Positions 51,881-62,686 of a stretch of 64,000 nt of DNA are shown here, in pieces (the first letter of the stretch is position 1; every line of letters starts with the position of its first letter). The notes beneath the pieces are model-generated. The model searched no databases, was not told where the DNA came from, and saw nothing but the letters and a program-made list of their open reading frames with translations. The stretch is from JAWXBK01 sp040878185. GTDB lineage: Bacteria; Pseudomonadota; Alphaproteobacteria; Dongiales; Dongiaceae. The position numbers and the translations under genes are program-made. The stretch lies in assembly GCA_040878185.1 (NCBI GenBank), contig JBBDMS010000037.1, positions 26,765 through 90,764 of the forward strand, read 5' to 3'.

Positions 51881-53017
51881 TCAGACCGGACGCGGCCGGT
51901 CACCATCCAGCCAGTGATCGCAGCCGAGCCGCCTCGCTTCGGCTTCATTGTCGTGTGCCGGCACAAGCCCGGCGATCGTGATCCAGCCCGCCGCGCGCAA
52001 TGTCGCGCCGCGTGCGCGATCGGTACCGGCCGGCAGATAAAGGCGCTTCGCGGGCGTCGCCGCCGGCACCGCCTGCAGCACGGAATCGAGATAGAGGCTG
52101 AAACCGGTCGAGGGGTCGCCGGCGGCGCTGAGATAGCGGCCACCGCGGCCGAGTTCGCCGCGCGCGCTCGGCGAAAACAGGCTGAACCCGACACCGGTAT
52201 GATACTCGAAGCCGCGATGCTCGAGCGGATCGACAGTCAGCGTGAGATCGGGTGCCGCATGACGCACCGCATCGACGACCGCGACAAGCTCCTCACGCGA
52301 TGCAGCCGCGGACGGCGGCAGATCGATCGCGGCCAGCGCCGCCAAAGCCGCATCCGCCTCGCCCGACACCGCGAGCAGCCGATCGATCAGCGCGATATCG
52401 CCGCCGAGCAACCGGCGGCATTCGCCGGCATCGCGCCGGTCGAGCGCCAATGTTAGTGCGGCCGCCTTCTTGGCGGCGAGCCCGAGCGACGCGGCAACCG
52501 CCGGTACCAGCGTCGCGATATTGAGATCGACGGTGATGGCGCCGATGCCGACCGTCGCGAGACCTTCGGCCGCGACGACGATCGCCTCCGCATCGGCAGC
52601 CGCCCCTTCCGCACCGATCAGCTCCGCGCCGACCTGGCCGAGCTGGCGGCCCGGCTGCAGCGCCGTGCCGCGCACGCGCAACACCTGCCCGGCATAGGAA
52701 AGCCGCAACGGCCGCGCGACACCGGCGAGCCGGGCGGCAGCAATGCGTGCCACCTGCGGCGTCATATCGGCGCGCAGACCCATCATCCGCTGCGACACCG
52801 GATCCATCAGCCGGAAGATATGTTCGGACATGGCGGCGCCGGCGCCCGCGAGCAGGCTCGTCTCGAACTCCATCAGCGGCGGTTTCACGCGGTCATATCC
52901 GTGCCGCGCGAACGCGCCCATCAGCCCTTCGACCACGGCCGCCTCTAGCCCCGCATCCGGCGGCAGCAGGTCGCGGAACCCTTCGGGCAGCAACGCATCT
53001 TCCTTGACGAAGGTCAT
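51881..53017 (-). CDS. hisZ: ATP phosphoribosyltransferase regulatory subunit HisZ
   Basis: The 378-residue protein is a HisRS-like paralogue with LLPEGFRDLLPPDAGLEAAV at the start, class II motifs (FRLMDPVSQRMMGLRADMTPQVARIAAARLA) and GFEYHTGVGFSLFSPSARGELGRGGRYL, but no anticodon-binding domain. Such proteins are the regulatory subunit of short-form HisG. The gene neighbourhood hisZ-purA is common in Alphaproteobacteria. hisG is not in the window. Confidence 0.95.
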   Translation of the reverse strand: MTFVKEDALLPEGFRDLLPPDAGLEAAVVEGLMGAFARHGYDRVKPPLMEFETSLLAGAGAAMSEHIFRLMDPVSQRMMGLRADMTPQVARIAAARLAGVARPLRLSYAGQVLRVRGTALQPGRQLGQVGAELIGAEGAAADAEAIVVAAEGLATVGIGAITVDLNIATLVPAVAASLGLAAKKAAALTLALDRRDAGECRRLLGGDIALIDRLLAVSGEADAALAALAAIDLPPSAAASREELVAVVDAVRHAAPDLTLTVDPLEHRGFEYHTGVGFSLFSPSARGELGRGGRYLSAAGDPSTGFSLYLDSVLQAVPAATPAKRLYLPAGTDRARGATLRAAGWITIAGLVPAHDNEAEARRLGCDHWLDGDRPRPV

Positions 53018-53056
53018 CGGTTTCGTTCGTTCGGGGTTGAGCGGGACGCGGCTTTC

Positions 53057-53593
53057 CTAGCGGCTCGCGGGCGCGAGCGCCAGTTCGAAATAACGCAGCC
53101 GCGGATGGCGATGGTCGCCATAGGGTTCGATCTCTCGGAAGCCCAGCGCACGATACAGCGATTGCGCCGCCGCCATCGCATCCACCGTATCGAGTCGCAT
53201 GGCGCGATAGCCGCGCGACGAAGCGTGTTCGAGTGCGGTCTCGGTGAGGCGGCGTCCGAGCCCGTGCCCGCGCGCCGCCGGCCGCAGATAGAGCCGCTTG
53301 ATCTCGCAGATGCCGTCTTCGAGCGGCCGCAGCCCGAGGCAACCCACGATCGCATCGTCGACCGAGGCGAGCCACAATCCGCCCTGCGGCGGCGCATAGT
53401 CGCCCGGCAGGGTCGCTAGTTCCTCGTCGAAGCCCTGGAAGCAGAGACTGAATTCGAGCGTGCCGGCATATTCGAGGAACAGTATGCGGATGGTTTCGAT
53501 ATCCGATACGCCACTTGCCTCCCGGATCGCGATCGCGCCGGCATGCGTCGACGATCGTGCGACATCCTTCCCCGCTGCGCCGGCGATACTCAT
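53057..53593 (-). CDS. GNAT-family N-acetyltransferase
   Basis: The 178-residue protein has the GNAT elements: IREASGVSDIETIRILFLEYA (N-terminal), CEIKRLYLRPAARGHGLGRRLTETAL (acetyl-CoA loop RGHGLG) and MRLDTVDAMAAAQSLYRALGF. The ATG at 53593 overlaps the glmM stop by 4 nt, so it is co-translated with glmM. Similar single-domain acetyltransferases act on amino groups of small molecules or proteins; the substrate is unknown. Confidence 0.88.
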   Translation of the reverse strand: MSIAGAAGKDVARSSTHAGAIAIREASGVSDIETIRILFLEYAGTLEFSLCFQGFDEELATLPGDYAPPQGGLWLASVDDAIVGCLGLRPLEDGICEIKRLYLRPAARGHGLGRRLTETALEHASSRGYRAMRLDTVDAMAAAQSLYRALGFREIEPYGDHRHPRLRYFELALAPASR

Positions 53594-54942
53594 GCCGCCT
53601 TGCCCGCGGCACGGATCTCGGCCGCCACGCTGTCCACGATCCTGCCGATCAGCGCCTCGTCCTCGCCTTCGACCATCACCCGCACGACCGGTTCGGTGCC
53701 GGATTTGCGCACCAGAATCCGGCCCTTGCTGCCGAGCGCCGCTTCGCCGTCGCGGATCGCGCGCTGCACGACGGGTCTCGCGAGCACATCGCCGCCATCG
53801 ACGCGAATGCTCTCGAGCCGTTGCGGCATGGCCGTAAACCGTCGGCAGGCGATGCTGGCGGGTTCGCGCATCGGGACAGTGACCGCCAGAACCTGCAGTG
53901 CGGCCATCAGCCCGTCGCCGGTCGTGCCGAAATCGCCGAACACGACATGGCCCGATTGCTCGCCGCCGAGATTGAATCCGCCTTCGCGCATGCGCTCGAC
54001 CACATACCGGTCGCCGATCGCCACGCGCTCGAGCTGCAAGCCGATCTTCGCCAGATACTGTTCGAGGCCGAGATTCGACATGGCGGTCGCGATGACGCGA
54101 TCGCCCTTGATCCGGCCCGCCTTCGCCCAGGCGCCGGCGATGACCGCCAGGATCTGGTCGCCGTTGATCGCCGCACCCTTTTCGTCGATCAGGATGACGC
54201 GATCGGCATCGCCGTCGAGCGCAATGCCGAGATCGGCCTGCTCGTCGACCACCCGGCGCGCGACGGCCTCGGTCGAGGTCGCGCCGCAATCGCGATTGAT
54301 GTTGAAACCATCCGGCGAGACCGCCATCGGCACCACCTCGGCGCCGAGTTCCCAGAGCACGGTCGGCGCCACCTTGTAGGCGGCACCGTTCGCGCAATCG
54401 ACGACGATCTTCAGCCCGTCGAGGCTCAGCCCCTTCGCGACGCTGCTTTTGACGAACTCCGTGTAGCGGCCGCGCGCGTCCTCGAGCCGCTGGGCGCGGC
54501 CGAGTGCGGCGGGTGCGGCCGGCGTCAGCGATTTTTCGTCTTCCATGCGCGCTTCGATCGTCGCCTCGACCGCATCGGAGAGCTTGTAGCCGTCCGGCCC
54601 GAACAATTTGATGCCGTTATCCTCATAGGGATTGTGCGAGGCCGAGATCATCACGCCGAGATCGGCCCGCAGCGAGCGCGTCAGCATCGCAACCGCCGGG
54701 GTCGGCAGCGGCGAGAGCAGGATCACATCCATGCCCATCGCGACGAACCCCGCCGTCAGCGCCGGCTCGAGCATATAGCCGGAGAGACGCGTGTCCTTGC
54801 CGATGACGACGCGATGGCGATGCGCGCCGCGCGTGAAATGCGCGCCGGCCGCCATCGCCAGCCGCAGCATGGTCGCAGCGGTGACCGGCTCGCGATTGGC
54901 GGTGCCGCGGATACCGTCGGTGCCGAACAGCCGTCGCGTCAT
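53590..54942 (-). CDS. glmM: Phosphoglucosamine mutase
   Basis: The 450-residue protein has FGTDGIRGTANREPVTAATM, the phosphoserine loop GVMISASHNPYEDNGIKLFGPDGYKL (active Ser), the metal site GIALDGDADRVILIDEKG, sugar loop GGEQSGHVVF and the phosphate-binding SGTEPVVRVMVEG. It converts glucosamine-6-P to glucosamine-1-P for UDP-GlcNAc synthesis. ATG 54942 has GGAGGGG upstream. It lies 82 nt after folP in the ftsH-folP-glmM order typical of many bacteria. Confidence 0.98.
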   Translation of the reverse strand: MTRRLFGTDGIRGTANREPVTAATMLRLAMAAGAHFTRGAHRHRVVIGKDTRLSGYMLEPALTAGFVAMGMDVILLSPLPTPAVAMLTRSLRADLGVMISASHNPYEDNGIKLFGPDGYKLSDAVEATIEARMEDEKSLTPAAPAALGRAQRLEDARGRYTEFVKSSVAKGLSLDGLKIVVDCANGAAYKVAPTVLWELGAEVVPMAVSPDGFNINRDCGATSTEAVARRVVDEQADLGIALDGDADRVILIDEKGAAINGDQILAVIAGAWAKAGRIKGDRVIATAMSNLGLEQYLAKIGLQLERVAIGDRYVVERMREGGFNLGGEQSGHVVFGDFGTTGDGLMAALQVLAVTVPMREPASIACRRFTAMPQRLESIRVDGGDVLARPVVQRAIRDGEAALGSKGRILVRKSGTEPVVRVMVEGEDEALIGRIVDSVAAEIRAAGKAA

Positions 54943-55024
54943 CGAAACCCCTCCGGCCGCCATTCTAGGCGCGCCCGATGCCAGGCGACAGCCGCCCGGC
55001 AACAGGCGCCGCGGCCGCCAAATC

Positions 55025-55906
55025 TCAGGTCCCCGCGCAGTCGATCGCGGCCTGGATCCGCAGCGCCTGCACGGTTTCCGGGACGTCATGCGCCCGCACG
55101 ATACGGGCGCCCCGATCGACCGCCGCCAGCGCGGCCGCAAGCGAGCCGCCGAGCCTGGCTTTCAGCGCCGCATTGCCGGCCACGCGACCGATGAAGCTCT
55201 TGCGGGATACACCGATCAGGATCGGACAGCCGAGCGAACGAAATGCGCCCAGTCCGTTGAGCAGGCGCAGATTGTGATCGAGCGTCTTGCCAAAGCCGAT
55301 GCCGGGATCGATCGCGATCCGGTCGCGCACGATGCCGGCCGCCTCGCAGGCAGCAATGCGCGCGGCCAGATAGTCGCACACCTCGTGCACCACATCGTCG
55401 TAATGCGGATCCTGCTGCATCGTCTTCGGCTCGCCCTGCATATGCATGAGCACGACCGAAACCCCGCTGCCGGCGACGACGCCAATACTGTCCGGATCGC
55501 CGGCGAGCGCCGTCACGTCGTTGACGATGCGCGCGCCCGCGTCGATGCCCGCCCGCATGACGGCGGCATGGCGCGTATCGATCGAGACGATCGCGCCCGC
55601 CTTTGCCAGGCCGAGAACGACCGGGATCGTCCGGCGCAGTTCTTCCTCGACGGGAACCGGATCGGAGCCGGGCCGGGTCGATTCGCCGCCAATATCGAGG
55701 ATCGCTGCACCCGCCTCGCGCATCGCGAGCCCGGTTGCGATCGCGCCCGCCACATCGCGCAGATCGCCGCCGTCGGAAAAACTGTCCGGCGTGGTGTTGA
55801 GAATGCCCATGACCACCGGATCGGCCAAGGCGATGCCGGCAAAAATCGAGGGCGCGGCGGAAAGATCCGCCGCGCCCTTGGGCGATATTTCGGATTTCTC
55901 AGCCAT
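55025..55906 (-). CDS. folP: Dihydropteroate synthase
   Basis: The 293-residue TIM-barrel protein has VVMGILNTTPDSFSDGGD (pterin/pABA loop), ILDIGGESTRPGSDPVPVEEE, PVVLGLAKAGAIVSIDTRHA, RIAIDPGIGFGKTLDHNLRLL, PILIGVSRKSFIGRV and AARIVRAHDVPET-like ending. It condenses dihydropterin pyrophosphate with p-aminobenzoate in folate synthesis. ATG 55906 was chosen; the longer frame to 56167 runs into the ftsH gene and is spurious. Confidence 0.97.
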   Translation of the reverse strand: MAEKSEISPKGAADLSAAPSIFAGIALADPVVMGILNTTPDSFSDGGDLRDVAGAIATGLAMREAGAAILDIGGESTRPGSDPVPVEEELRRTIPVVLGLAKAGAIVSIDTRHAAVMRAGIDAGARIVNDVTALAGDPDSIGVVAGSGVSVVLMHMQGEPKTMQQDPHYDDVVHEVCDYLAARIAACEAAGIVRDRIAIDPGIGFGKTLDHNLRLLNGLGAFRSLGCPILIGVSRKSFIGRVAGNAALKARLGGSLAAALAAVDRGARIVRAHDVPETVQALRIQAAIDCAGT

Positions 55907-55961
55907 TCGGGCGCGATCCCCCGATCGCTCCGCCACGGAGCGCCTGCATTCCGATCGGATC

Positions 55962-57896
<1,935 letters not shown>

Positions 57897-57952
57897 GGGG
57901 TCTTTTTCCTCACCCAGGGGCCGCCGCAGGGGCGGCCGGGAAAACATTGATA

Positions 57953-59290
57953 TCACTCTAAATAATCTGCGAGCCCGATAAAACAACTCTCCCCTGCCGG
58001 GCGAAAGCCGGCCGGGGCCAGGGAGTGGCGTGGTTGCCAGCCCTCGAGACGCAGAGTGGGCCCCTTCGGACCACGCCGCCAGCCCAGATGCGGAACCGCA
58101 GCGAGCCCCCGGCGGTCGTAGAGGGCCGGCAGGGTGGTCCGAACCGGTCCGGGCAGCAAGGCCGCCCGGTCGGCCGCCTCCGCCCCCAGCTTCGCCCGGC
58201 CGGCCGCACCGAGCGGCCCGATCTCGCAGCTTGGTCCGCTTGGCGCCGCCAGACGGAGGCGAAACCGCCGGTCCCACACGAGCGCCGCCTTGGGCCGGAT
58301 CGGCATGGCCGGCGGCAGGGCAGCCGCCTCGCGACAGATCAACACATGGCCGCGCCAGGTCAGCACCCGGCAGCCGCCGAGCGTACGGCCCGGCATCCGG
58401 TCGGACCCGCGCAACCGATCGAGCAGACGCTCAAGCCCCTCGCGGCGTGGTGGATGCGCATCGCCGCCGATGGCGAGCAGACAGCGCAATAAAGCGGCCT
58501 GCGCGAGTGCCGGCGTCGCAGCCGCGAGCAGGTCCGGGGGCAGCAGCAGATAGCCTTCCGGCCGAACGCTCGCACCGGCCAGCAGATCGGCGACCGCGCG
58601 ATCGTTCGCCGCGCGCGCGTCGCCCATGGCACTCGCGGCGGCCGCAAGGCCGCGGCGCGTCCGATCCGCATCGGCGACCGCGCCGAGTGCGCGGCGCCAG
58701 CGCACGCGCTCGAAATGCGGGTTACGGTTCGAGGGATCGTCGACAGCGTCGACGCCCGCGCACGCCAGCGTTGCGGCCAGCCGGGCGCGGGGCAGCGCAA
58801 GCAGCGGTCGCAGCAGCCGCACGCCGTCATGCAGCGAGACCGCCGCCATTGCCGCCATGCCGCTCGTGCCGCTGCCATGGGCAAGGCGCATCAGCAATGT
58901 TTCGGCCTGATCGTCCCGCTGGTGCGCGAGCAGCAAATGCAGCACCGCCCGCTGGCGGCACCAGCCGGCGAGCAACGCGTAGCGCGCCTCGCGCGCCGCC
59001 GCCTGAACGCCAGACGCGGGATGCGGCCCCTTCCAGCGCAGGATGTGCTGTTCGATGCCGGCGGCGCGCAGCCGCTTTCCGACCAACCGTGCTTCGGCGG
59101 CGGAGTCGGTACGCAAGCCATGATCGACGGTGAGCGCGATCGCACGCCCGCCTCGGGCCGATACCCAGTCGCGCGCGAGCAGGGCGAGCGCCATGCTGTC
59201 GCAACCGCCGGAGACGGCGATCGCAACATCCGGTGCGGTTTCAAACGGTGCGGCCGCTTCCATCGCGGCGGCGAACTCGGCAGCGCCCAC
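57953..59290 (-). CDS. tilS: tRNA(Ile)-lysidine synthase
   Basis: The protein has the PP-loop SGGCDSMALALLA (SGGxDS), the following TVDHGLRTDSAAEARLV and LLAHQRDDQAETLLMRLAHGSGTSGM, and the long, Arg-rich C-terminal region. It converts the anticodon wobble C of tRNA-Ile2 to lysidine. The start is uncertain: GTG 59290 gives 445 residues and a 40-nt gap from cpoB; ATG 59263 is 9 residues shorter; the frame to 59434 would overlap cpoB. A perfect 16-bp palindrome (59290-59305) covers the GTG. Confidence 0.93.
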   Translation of the reverse strand: MGAAEFAAAMEAAAPFETAPDVAIAVSGGCDSMALALLARDWVSARGGRAIALTVDHGLRTDSAAEARLVGKRLRAAGIEQHILRWKGPHPASGVQAAAREARYALLAGWCRQRAVLHLLLAHQRDDQAETLLMRLAHGSGTSGMAAMAAVSLHDGVRLLRPLLALPRARLAATLACAGVDAVDDPSNRNPHFERVRWRRALGAVADADRTRRGLAAAASAMGDARAANDRAVADLLAGASVRPEGYLLLPPDLLAAATPALAQAALLRCLLAIGGDAHPPRREGLERLLDRLRGSDRMPGRTLGGCRVLTWRGHVLICREAAALPPAMPIRPKAALVWDRRFRLRLAAPSGPSCEIGPLGAAGRAKLGAEAADRAALLPGPVRTTLPALYDRRGLAAVPHLGWRRGPKGPTLRLEGWQPRHSLAPAGFRPAGESCFIGLADYLE

Positions 59291-59330
59291 CGGCAACGTT
59301 GCCGGCGGCAGCCCCGCGGAAGCGCGCGGC

Positions 59331-60347
59331 CTAGCTACAGCTGTAGCGCTGCCGCTCGCGCGCGGCACGGTCCTGGATGTTTTCCGGCGCATTCGGAAAC
59401 TGTTTGCGAAGCTGGCCGAGCGCGACACAGGCATCTTCGGTCTTGCCGAGTTGGCCGAGCGCCATGCCGAGTTTCAGCAGATTGTCGGGCGCCTTCCCGC
59501 TGTTCGGGTACTTCTGATAGCCCTCGGCGAAGGTCAGCGCCGCCTGCTGATAGTTGCCGCGCACATAATAGGTTTCGCCGAGCCAGTATTGTGCATTCCC
59601 GGCCAGCAGATCGTCCGGATGCCGCTGGAGGAACGTACTCAGCGCCGCTTCGGCATCGGGATAGTTCGCCTGACGCAGCAGACCGAAGGCATGTTCGTAC
59701 TGCGCTTCCGGCGTGTCGCCCGGCAGATCGTACGGAACCGTTGCCGCCGCCATCGTCGTCGCGCCTGCGGTGCTCGGCGTTCCGGCACCGGTCGCGGTCG
59801 GATCGACGCCGGGCTGGGTTGCGAGCTGGGCATCCAAATCTTCCTGCGGGATCACGCCGAGCGTGCCGCTGCTGCCCGACGAGGTCGGCACCGGCGCATC
59901 GCTATGCGTGTCGGCGCCGCCCGTCGCCGCATCCGCCGTCATGCTGGTGCCCGCATCCGACATGGCCGCACCGCCCGCAGGCAGCCCGCCTTGTTCGAGC
60001 GCGGTGAGACGGAAATCGATATCCTTGCTCAGCCGCTCGAGCTGCTGGTTCAGCTGATCGATCCGGAACGTTACCTGTTCGAGCGTACCGGTGACGCGGC
60101 TGATCTCGCTCTGGAGCTGTTGCATCCGCACTTCCTGCGAGGCCGCGATATTGCCGCTCGTCGCCGCGTCGGCAGAACCGCCGCTGCCGGCATAGACGTA
60201 CCGTTCCAGATCCGAGAGCTCGCGCTGCAGCCGCTCGACGCGATCGGACAGTGCCTGCTCGTCCTGCGCGGCAGCGGGTACCGCGCCGGCCATCAGCAGC
60301 ACCGTCAGCGCGGCGCCCATCAGCGATGCAAATCTACGCTTGGTCAT
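59331..60347 (-). CDS. cpoB: Cell division coordinator CpoB (YbgF)
   Basis: The 338-residue product has a signal peptide (RRFASLMGAALTVLLMAGAVPAAAQ), a coiled-coil segment (LSDRVERLQRELSDLERYVY, EISRVTGTLEQVTFRIDQLNQQLERLSKDIDFRL), a ~95-residue low-complexity Gly/Ala/Thr-rich linker and a C-terminal TPR domain (ALSTFLQRHPDDLLAGNAQYWLGETYYVRGNYQQAALTFAEGYQKYPNSGKAPDNLLKLG). This is the CpoB/YbgF plan in the Tol-Pal cluster. ATG 60347 has GGAAAGGA upstream. Confidence 0.95.
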   Translation of the reverse strand: MTKRRFASLMGAALTVLLMAGAVPAAAQDEQALSDRVERLQRELSDLERYVYAGSGGSADAATSGNIAASQEVRMQQLQSEISRVTGTLEQVTFRIDQLNQQLERLSKDIDFRLTALEQGGLPAGGAAMSDAGTSMTADAATGGADTHSDAPVPTSSGSSGTLGVIPQEDLDAQLATQPGVDPTATGAGTPSTAGATTMAAATVPYDLPGDTPEAQYEHAFGLLRQANYPDAEAALSTFLQRHPDDLLAGNAQYWLGETYYVRGNYQQAALTFAEGYQKYPNSGKAPDNLLKLGMALGQLGKTEDACVALGQLRKQFPNAPENIQDRAARERQRYSCS

Positions 60348-60455
60348 CACGAATCCTTTCCGGCCGTGACCGGGACGCTCCTTCGGCTGTCGCCCGGTTT
60401 TCGGCCACACCCGTATCATGGCCCGATTAAGGGCGAAAATATGACTTCGGATTAC

Positions 60456-60473
60456 TCCGGGGATTACCCCGGA
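60456..60473 (-). other. Small hairpin between pal and cpoB
   Basis: TCCGGGG and CCCCGGA form a 7-bp stem with an ATTA loop. It is directly downstream (on the minus strand) of the larger hairpin at 60479-60509. Confidence 0.45.
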
Positions 60474-60478
60474 AAGGC

Positions 60479-60509
60479 GAACGCCCGCCGGGCAAGCCGG
60501 CGGGCGTTC
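60479..60509 (-). terminator. Strong hairpin after pal
   Basis: A perfect 13-bp GC-rich stem (GAACGCCCGCCGG and its complement) with a 5-nt loop begins 33 nt after the pal stop. No T-run follows, so it may be a GC-type or partial terminator. With the second hairpin it would modulate read-through from pal into cpoB. Confidence 0.65.
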
Positions 60510-60541
60510 AACATCATCCCTCGAGAGATCAACGAGAAAGA

Positions 60542-61048
60542 CTACTGCGAGAGCACCGTCACAGCGCGACGGTTCTGCGCGTAGGCCGTCTCGTCGGAGC
60601 CGAGCACCGCCGGCCGCTCTTTGCCATAGCTGATGACCTGCACGATGCGGTTCGGATCGAGTCCGAGCGCCACCATGTAGTTCGCCTGGGCATTGGCGCG
60701 ACGCTCACCGAGCGCCAGGTTGTATTCGCGCGTGCCGCGCTCGTCGCAATGACCTTCGACGACGATGCGGTGCTGCGGATAGGAATTGAGCCATGCAACC
60801 TGACGCTGCAGGACGCTCTGCGCTTCCGGTGTCAGATCGTAACGGTCGTAACCGAAGAATACGCGATCGCCCACTTCGGCGACGAATTCATCGACCGAAC
60901 CCGGTGCATAAGACTGAACGGACGCAACGTCCGGCGCCGTCGTGGTCAGGCCGGCATCGCTGGTAACAACCGGCTCAGACTCAGGCTCCGAAGAACATGC
61001 CGCCGCGAGCACAAGCGCGGCTGCGAGGGTAAGCAGTTTGGATTTCAT
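60542..61048 (-). CDS. pal: Peptidoglycan-associated lipoprotein Pal
   Basis: The 168-residue lipoprotein has a signal ending LAAAC (Cys18) and an OmpA-like peptidoglycan-binding domain: DRVFFGYDRYDLTPEAQSVL, QHRIVVEGHCDERGTREYNLALGERRANA and SYGKERPAVLGSDETAYAQNRRAVTVL (Asp and Arg for diaminopimelate binding). It anchors the outer membrane to peptidoglycan and binds TolB. GAGGT precedes ATG 61048. Confidence 0.98.
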   Translation of the reverse strand: MKSKLLTLAAALVLAAACSSEPESEPVVTSDAGLTTTAPDVASVQSYAPGSVDEFVAEVGDRVFFGYDRYDLTPEAQSVLQRQVAWLNSYPQHRIVVEGHCDERGTREYNLALGERRANAQANYMVALGLDPNRIVQVISYGKERPAVLGSDETAYAQNRRAVTVLSQ

Positions 61049-61251
61049 CTCGGGACCTCTCTCGACCCAATTAAGTTGGAGCAACGCCGGTCGTACGATC
61101 TGTGGGCCAATTTTTACGGTGGCCCCCGTGTGAAGGCCCACCAGACCGACGGGCTCGGCAGAGCGCGCGGACTATATGTAGCGCCCCATGCCCGTTCAAC
61201 AATAATCCGCGTTGTTTAGCTGGAAATCAAACGATTCTGGCGTATCTCCAC

Positions 61252-62559
61252 CTACGGGATCAGGGGCGACCATGCAGGATCGGAACCATCGAGCGGTGTG
61301 ATCAGTTCCCGCTCGTTATGACCGGTCAGGTCGATCGAGTAGAGGCGCACCGTGCCGTTGCCGCCGGGCGTCTGGCGGAAGAACGCCAAGACGCGGCCGT
61401 TCGGCGCCCAGGTCGGTCCCTCGACCAGCCAGCCTTCGGTCAGCAGGCGCTCGCCAGACCCGTCGGGTCGCATCACGCCGATATAGAATTTCCCGCCATC
61501 GATTCGCGTAAAGGCGATCAGATCGCCGCGCGGCGACCAGACCGGCGTCGCGTAGCGGCCATCGCCAAAGCTGATTCGCTGCACATTCCCGCCATTGGCG
61601 CTCATCGTATAGAGCTGCTGCGAGCCGCCGCGATCCGAGTTGAAGACGATCTGGCTGCCGTCCGGCGAATAGCAGGGCGAGGTATCGATCGACGGATGAT
61701 CGGTGAACTGGGAGACGCTGCGGGTCCGCAGGTCCATGGCGTAAATGTCGGAATTGCCGCTTTTCGCGAGGCTCATGATGACGGCGTTGCCGTCCGGCGA
61801 GAATCGCGGCGCGAAAGTCATGCCCGGGAAATCTCCGAGCACTTCCTGCTGCCCGGTTTCGATATTGAACAGATAAACCCGCGGCCGGTTGTTGAAGTAA
61901 GAGAGATAGGTGATTTCCTGGGTCGACGGCGAAAAGCGCGGCGTGAGGACCAGGTTATTGCCGTCCGTGAGAAATCTGTGGTTCTCCCCGTCCTGATCCA
62001 TGATTGCCAGGCGCTTCACGCGACGGTCCTGCGGACCCGATTCGGCGATATAGACGATTCGCGAATCGAAATAGCCTTCTTCGCCGGTGATCCGCTTGTA
62101 GATCGAGTCGGCGATGATATGCGCGACCCGACGCCAGTTTTCCGGCGTCGAGAAATAGGCGAGCCCGGTCATCTGCGATTCGCCGAACACGTCCCAGAGC
62201 CGGAATTCGACCTTGAGGCGGCCGTCGGCTTCGGTCGTCGTGGTCCCGGTGACGAGTGCCTCCGCGTTGATCACGCGCCAGTCGCCGAAGCGCGGCTGGG
62301 CGCGCAGCGATTCCGGCGTCTGGATGAAGGCCTGCGGATCGATCGGCTTGAACAGGCCCGACCGCTCGAGGTCGGCTGCAACCACCCGCGCGATATCGGC
62401 GCCGAATGTGCCGTCCGGCCCGGTCGCGCCGAAAAAGTCGGTAATCGCGATCGGGATTGGCCGCAGCGTCGGCTGGGTGAGATCGACGACCGGTTCGGCC
62501 CGGCTTTCGGTACCGAAGGCGAGAATGACGAGGGCAGCGATGGCAAATCGGCGAATCAC
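61252..62559 (-). CDS. tolB: Tol-Pal system protein TolB
   Basis: The 435-residue periplasmic protein has a signal peptide ending GTESRAEP, the N-terminal TolB domain (IPIAITDFFGATGPDGTFG, GLFKPIDPQAFIQ) and a C-terminal six-bladed beta-propeller with repeated SPDG/SPRGD units (APRFSPDGNAVIMSLAKSGNSDIYAM, SPCYSPDGSQIVFNSDRGG, PVWSPRGDLIAFTR). The start is GTG 62559 with AGGGAGG upstream. It links TolA and Pal. Confidence 0.98.
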   Translation of the reverse strand: MIRRFAIAALVILAFGTESRAEPVVDLTQPTLRPIPIAITDFFGATGPDGTFGADIARVVAADLERSGLFKPIDPQAFIQTPESLRAQPRFGDWRVINAEALVTGTTTTEADGRLKVEFRLWDVFGESQMTGLAYFSTPENWRRVAHIIADSIYKRITGEEGYFDSRIVYIAESGPQDRRVKRLAIMDQDGENHRFLTDGNNLVLTPRFSPSTQEITYLSYFNNRPRVYLFNIETGQQEVLGDFPGMTFAPRFSPDGNAVIMSLAKSGNSDIYAMDLRTRSVSQFTDHPSIDTSPCYSPDGSQIVFNSDRGGSQQLYTMSANGGNVQRISFGDGRYATPVWSPRGDLIAFTRIDGGKFYIGVMRPDGSGERLLTEGWLVEGPTWAPNGRVLAFFRQTPGGNGTVRLYSIDLTGHNERELITPLDGSDPAWSPLIP

Positions 62560-62686
62560 GCGAAACCTCCCTGACGGATCTCAACTTCCTGCGGCGAGTG
62601 CCGGCGACGACCGCCTGCGCCGGAATGGCCCGGTACGGCCCGATTCCTGCCTATAAACCCAAAGTCGGGCAACTTTGTGTCATCGG

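Noticed and set aside
53594..54397. Extension of the GNAT frame into glmM
   Set aside because: It is the antisense/offset reading of glmM. The ATG at 53593 matches the GNAT N-terminus.
57897..58277. Longer ftsH reading
   Set aside because: It runs through the 3' end of tilS; FtsH proteins begin just before the first membrane helix (VNLTKNFMLW).
61142..61251. Possible terminator between tolB and pal (GGTGGGCC...GGCCACC)
   Set aside because: The stem is imperfect and no T-run follows; the genes are probably cotranscribed.
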